DNA of 9,629 nucleotides from DASVEE01 sp036399695 (lineage in GTDB: Bacteria; Acidobacteriota; Thermoanaerobaculia; Gp7-AA8). Position numbers and translations under genes: made by a program. The first letter of the stretch is position 1, and each line of letters opens with the position of its first letter. Below, in pieces: positions 6,950 through 9,629 of this stretch. The stretch covers positions 1 to 9,629 of the forward strand of contig DASWMP010000251.1 in NCBI GenBank assembly GCA_036399695.1, read 5' to 3'. A model generated the notes under the pieces. It did no database searches. It was not told the origin of the DNA and saw only the letters and a program-made list of their open reading frames with translations.

Positions 6950-7624
6950 TCAGCGCGGCGGGCGTTGCTGGGGCGGCGGCTGTTGGGGCAGCGCCCCGAA
7001 CGGCCGTGCCTGCGGCTGCGCCACTGGCGCCACACCAGGCCTTACGGGCTGGCCTGCAGCAGCGGGATTCGGCACCGCCGGATTCTGCGCGCCGGCCGGA
7101 GGCGGATTCTTCGCCGCCTGTGCTGCTGCCTTCTCGGCGGCTTCCTTCGCCTTGGCCTCGGCTTCGGCCTGCTGCTCGGCGATGATCTCCGGGGGCGTCG
7201 CCGCTCCTTGCTCCATGATGTAGGTGCGCATGACGGTCGGGCGGCCGTCGTACTGGAACGGCAGCTCGGGCATCGGCACCGGCTTCGATTCGTCCGTCTG
7301 GTTCGACAGGTCGGTGATCTCGGTGAGCGGCACGGCGGCGGCGTTCGTCACCTCGCGGTCGTTCCGGATCGAGATGAACTGATGCAGCCCCGCCAGGACG
7401 AGGAAGACGACGCCGAGGGTGACGGCGATGACGATGCCCTGGCGTTGGCGGGCGTATTCGAGGACGCTCTCGCCCGTCGACATGTCGCGCGGGCGGAAGA
7501 TCTCCTGCAGCATCGCCTGTGTGTCGATGCGCTCGCCGGTCTGCGGGTTCGCCCCGCAGTAGGGGCAGACCTTCGCTGCCCCGTCAATCGTGTGGCGGCA
7601 GGCCACGCAAACGGCTTTACTCAT
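6950..7624 (-). CDS. Zinc-ribbon, single-pass membrane protein with Pro/Gln/Ala-rich tail
   Basis: No named family is recognised for the whole protein (224 residues). The N-terminus is a small zinc ribbon, with C6-x2-C9 and C20-P-Y-C23. A transmembrane segment spans about 64-83 (IVIAVTLGVVFLVLAGLHQF), followed by a polar domain at 84-145. An Ala/Glu/Lys helix lies at 148-172, and a Pro/Ala/Gln-rich tail fills 173-224. The ribbon is presumably cytoplasmic and the tail periplasmic. The N-terminal pattern (CVxC, ID, CPxC) matches that of the upstream TonB-like protein, so the two look like tandem relatives, but this one lacks a TonB C-terminal domain. The ATG at 7624 overlaps the upstream gene by 8 bp, pointing to translational coupling; a GTG at 7630 two codons earlier is also possible. 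It is the last gene of the minus-strand operon and is followed by the large palindrome. Confidence 0.85.
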   Translation of the reverse strand: MSKAVCVACRHTIDGAAKVCPYCGANPQTGERIDTQAMLQEIFRPRDMSTGESVLEYARQRQGIVIAVTLGVVFLVLAGLHQFISIRNDREVTNAAAVPLTEITDLSNQTDESKPVPMPELPFQYDGRPTVMRTYIMEQGAATPPEIIAEQQAEAEAKAKEAAEKAAAQAAKNPPPAGAQNPAVPNPAAAGQPVRPGVAPVAQPQARPFGALPQQPPPQQRPPR

Positions 7625-8552
7625 TTCCACGGAATGATATGTCGACGGTCGTCTGGGCGCTGACCGGCTCGCCGTTCTCGGTGGCCGGTTTGAAGCGCCA
7701 GTTCTGGATGGCGGCGATGAGCTGGGCCGTGTGGCCGGGGATGCCGTCGCGGATGTTGACCTCGCGCACGAGGCCGTCGGCGCCGACGAGCAGGTCGACC
7801 TTGGCGACGGTGGTCCGTGCGACGGAGATCGTCGGCAGCGGCGTGTAACGGGGCACCGGGCGGGTCCTCACGGAGCTGCTGCGCGCTTCGCGTGCGCGCT
7901 CCTGCGGAGGCGTCTGCTGCGCCTGCTGCTGATCGCCGTTCTGCTGATCCGGCACCGTGCCGGGCCGGGGGGCCGGTTTCGGACGGGGAGCCGCAGGACG
8001 CGGCGTCTGTGCGTAAGCGGCCCCGGTGATGCTGCGCGGATCGGTCATCGCCGCCATCTGCTCGCGCTTTTTGCGCTCGGCGGCGGCGCGTTGCGCGAGC
8101 TGATCGTATTCGACTGACGAGACGGCCGTGGCATCGGCGCGCTGGTAGTCGTTCGTGGCCGAGCCGGCGTCGGCAACGGGCACCGGAGCGCTCGTGATCG
8201 GCGTCTCGACGGTCGTATCCATCTCGATGAGCGGCGGTGCGTTCTGCGGCGCCGCGGCGCCGGTCGTGGTCTTGGATTTATCGGTGAGGGGTTCGGGAGC
8301 ATCGTCCGGCGTGCCGTCGCGGTTCACCACCATCCCGACGGCGAAGGAGGCGATGAGCACGGCAATGAGGCCAAGGGCGATGAGGATCCGTTTCCGCCAC
8401 CCCCGCTCCGCGGGAGGGACGTACACCGGAACCTGCGTTTCGGCCGCCTCGGCCGTGACCGGCTGCTCCTGATCCCAGTTGCAGAAGGGGCAGATGTGCG
8501 CGATCGCGTCGATCGCCCTTCCGCATCGGACACAGCTTTTACGTTCGGTCAT
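7617..8552 (-). CDS. Zinc-ribbon / transmembrane / TonB C-terminal domain protein
   Basis: A 311-residue protein. It has an N-terminal zinc ribbon (C7-x2-C10, C21-P-F-C24), a transmembrane segment at about 55-76 (ILIALGLIAVLIASFAVGMV), and a long low-complexity linker with a charged stretch at 155-168 and a Pro/Lys/Gln-rich stretch at 182-225. A TonB C-terminal-like domain fills about 236-308: YTPLPTISVARTTVAKVDLL, then NWRFKPATENGEPV, which is the hallmark W-x-F-x-P-A...NG-x-P-V of that family. TonB proteins link inner-membrane energy to outer-membrane transporters, but no exbB, exbD or receptor gene is here, so an envelope-spanning structural or signalling role is equally possible. I chose the ATG at 8552 because the ribbon begins there; the 70-codon upstream extension overlaps the previous gene and is low complexity. 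A weak GAGTGG lies 8 nt before the start. The gap to the upstream gene is 34 bp. Confidence 0.88.
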   Translation of the reverse strand: MTERKSCVRCGRAIDAIAHICPFCNWDQEQPVTAEAAETQVPVYVPPAERGWRKRILIALGLIAVLIASFAVGMVVNRDGTPDDAPEPLTDKSKTTTGAAAPQNAPPLIEMDTTVETPITSAPVPVADAGSATNDYQRADATAVSSVEYDQLAQRAAAERKKREQMAAMTDPRSITGAAYAQTPRPAAPRPKPAPRPGTVPDQQNGDQQQAQQTPPQERAREARSSSVRTRPVPRYTPLPTISVARTTVAKVDLLVGADGLVREVNIRDGIPGHTAQLIAAIQNWRFKPATENGEPVSAQTTVDISFRGNE

Positions 8553-8586
8553 GTTGGCTGCCACTCGTGCAACCGGCATACCGCCG

Positions 8587-9540
8587 TCAGCGGAGGAGGC
8601 GCAGCCGCCCGTCCTGCCAGATCCAGACGCCGTCGGACGTGACGGTAAACGCTGTCGCTGCAAGACCTTCGGCCAGGACGGTGCTCTTCGTCCCCTCGAA
8701 ACGGTAGAGGGTGGCGGAGCTGGAGTCGTAGGCGATCCAGCGCGAGCCGCTGACGGCCACACGGTCGACGCCGGTCGGGAAGGAGGAGTTGCGGTTGCTG
8801 TAGAGGCCGAGCCCGAGGAGACCGCGAATGAAGCCGCGGGTCACGGCCTGCGTCATCGACTGCGCTCCTTCGACGACCCAGACGCGCTTGGCCGACGGAT
8901 CGGCGACGGCGATGTTCGGCGCTTTGGCCACGGCGACGTCGACCGGCACCGCGCCGGCTTCGAGGACGCCGTGCGGCTGCATCTCCTGCAGGTCGAGGAT
9001 GGCGATCTTCCCGGTACGGGGGAGGACGAGATACGCGAAGCGGCCGGCGACTTCAAAGTCGGAGGCGGCAGGCTCGGTCCTCACACGGCGGGTGACGCGC
9101 AGGGTGCGGGGGTCGATCTCTTCGAGGATCCCCTCGGCGCGGCCGTAGACGTAGAGGCGGCCGTTGCTCTGGCGCAGGAAGGCCGGATCGGCCGGCGTGC
9201 GCAGAGACGGGGCGCAGCCGCCGCACTCGAGGAGACGGGCATCGCGGGCGAGGGTGTAGAGGTCGTCGCCGACGAAGAGGCCGTCGATGGGGGTCTCCCC
9301 GGTTTTGCGGACGACGGTGCGGCCGCTGGAGAGGTCGACGATGCGCGCTTCGTTGGCGAGGGCATCGAGCACGGCCGCTTTCCGCTCGCCGGTGATGATG
9401 GCCGTGGCGTTGGTGACGCCGTCGACGCTCCAGCGGCGGGTGGTGTTCTCGAACAGCTCGATACGTTGGTCGTGAGCCACGACGATACCGCGCGGCGTTG
9501 CCGCGATGGTCTGCGCCAAGAGCGCCGGCGCGAACAGCAC
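8587..9540 (-). CDS. Exported beta-propeller-like protein, start codon uncertain
   Basis: A protein of about 317 residues made of repeated short beta-strand units, such as GIVVAHDQRIELFENTTRRW, GRLYVYGRAEGILEEIDPRT and FAYLVLPRTGKIAILDL. The last unit is GVWIWQDGRLRLLR. This is the pattern of an NHL/YVTN/PQQ-type beta-propeller, though no catalytic motif is visible. C106 and C109 form a CGGC pair. A glycine-rich insertion at 236-247 (GFIRGLLGLGLY) interrupts the repeats. The position given uses a GTG at 9540, the first possible start. However, the same frame stays open to the window edge and encodes RWLLAAAVLFAPALLAQ, a clear signal peptide, across the boundary of a repeat at 9562-9629. No in-frame ATG, GTG or TTG exists upstream of 9540 in the window, so the native start may be lost or lie outside. 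It heads the operon with the two zinc-ribbon genes, which suggests a periplasmic partner for them. Confidence 0.75.
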   Translation of the reverse strand: MLFAPALLAQTIAATPRGIVVAHDQRIELFENTTRRWSVDGVTNATAIITGERKAAVLDALANEARIVDLSSGRTVVRKTGETPIDGLFVGDDLYTLARDARLLECGGCAPSLRTPADPAFLRQSNGRLYVYGRAEGILEEIDPRTLRVTRRVRTEPAASDFEVAGRFAYLVLPRTGKIAILDLQEMQPHGVLEAGAVPVDVAVAKAPNIAVADPSAKRVWVVEGAQSMTQAVTRGFIRGLLGLGLYSNRNSSFPTGVDRVAVSGSRWIAYDSSSATLYRFEGTKSTVLAEGLAATAFTVTSDGVWIWQDGRLRLLR

Positions 9541-9561
9541 TGCTGCCGCAGCGAGAAGCCA

Positions 9562-9629
9562 TCTCGGAGTGCGGTGGCACAGCCACCGCTCTGGTACACG
9601 TGTAAAAGAGCGGTGGCTGCGCCACCGCA
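9562..9629 (+). repeat. REP-like palindromic repeat, copy 3 (runs to window edge)
   Basis: This is the most complete copy: TCTCGGAGT, hairpin GCGGTGGC / GCCACCGC (9571-9578, 9582-9589), the palindrome TACACGTGTA (9595-9604), and a second hairpin GCGGTGGC / GCCACCGC (9610-9617, 9621-9628). CCACCGCTCT (9583-9592) and AGAGCGGTGG (9607-9616) are a further perfect 10-bp inverted pair around the core, so the two hairpins compete with a central one. By symmetry the unit should close with CTCCGAGA just past the window. It is inverted relative to copy 1 and abuts the start of the propeller gene. Confidence 0.88.

Noticed and set aside
8553..8762. Upstream extension of the zinc-ribbon/TonB protein by 70 codons
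   Set aside because: It would overlap the propeller gene by 176 bp and encodes low-complexity sequence; the zinc ribbon begins right after the ATG at 8552.
9053..9625. Minus-strand open frame starting at the window edge with an ATG at 9562 inside it (MASRCGSSAV)
   Set aside because: It is one base out of frame with the propeller gene, Arg/Pro-rich and without recognisable structure; the signal peptide and propeller strands are in the other frame.
1..9629. A composite transposon bounded by the inverted end repeats
   Set aside because: No transposase or integrase is present, the contents include a core gene (smc), and the repeats are short REP-like units.

Overview
This is a high-GC bacterial window with long, well-packed genes. 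It probably comes from an Acidobacteriota lineage or a similar soil or sediment bacterium. That placement is an inference from the SMC sequence style, the secreted M43-type metalloprotease, the zinc-ribbon/TonB proteins and the abundant short palindromic repeats; no rRNA or other phylogenetic marker settles it. The window begins and ends inside inverted copies of the same repeat, so it may be a whole assembly contig broken at repeats.

Layout. Positions 1-60 hold a REP-like repeat. A complete smc gene (chromosome condensation ATPase) runs leftward from 3597 to 70. Divergent from it is a cytoplasmic-looking serine hydrolase of the beta-lactamase/CubicO type (3727-4797). After a 140-bp gap that may hold an IS-end remnant, a secreted M43-type zinc metalloprotease (4938-5912) follows with a strong ribosome binding site and a clear hairpin terminator (5932-5967). 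Facing it is a membrane-anchored TPR protein (6004-6630, minus strand). The 319-bp gap 6631-6949 has no gene but is dense in inverted repeats: a variant REP-like copy at 6645-6696 and a roughly 150-bp nested palindrome at 6770-6922.

The right third is a minus-strand operon read from 9540 down to 6950. It encodes an exported beta-propeller-like protein, then a zinc-ribbon/transmembrane/TonB-C-terminal-domain protein, then a second zinc-ribbon transmembrane protein with a Pro/Gln tail. The gaps are 34 bp and an 8-bp overlap. The two zinc-ribbon proteins share their N-terminal pattern and look like tandem relatives, only one of which carries a TonB domain.

The points most worth a second look are the zinc-ribbon/TonB operon of unknown role, the REP-like family with a TACACGTGTA core, the large nested palindrome, and the apparent loss of the beta-propeller gene's start codon at the edge of a repeat. 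I see no CRISPR array, tRNA, rRNA, transposase gene or phage gene.
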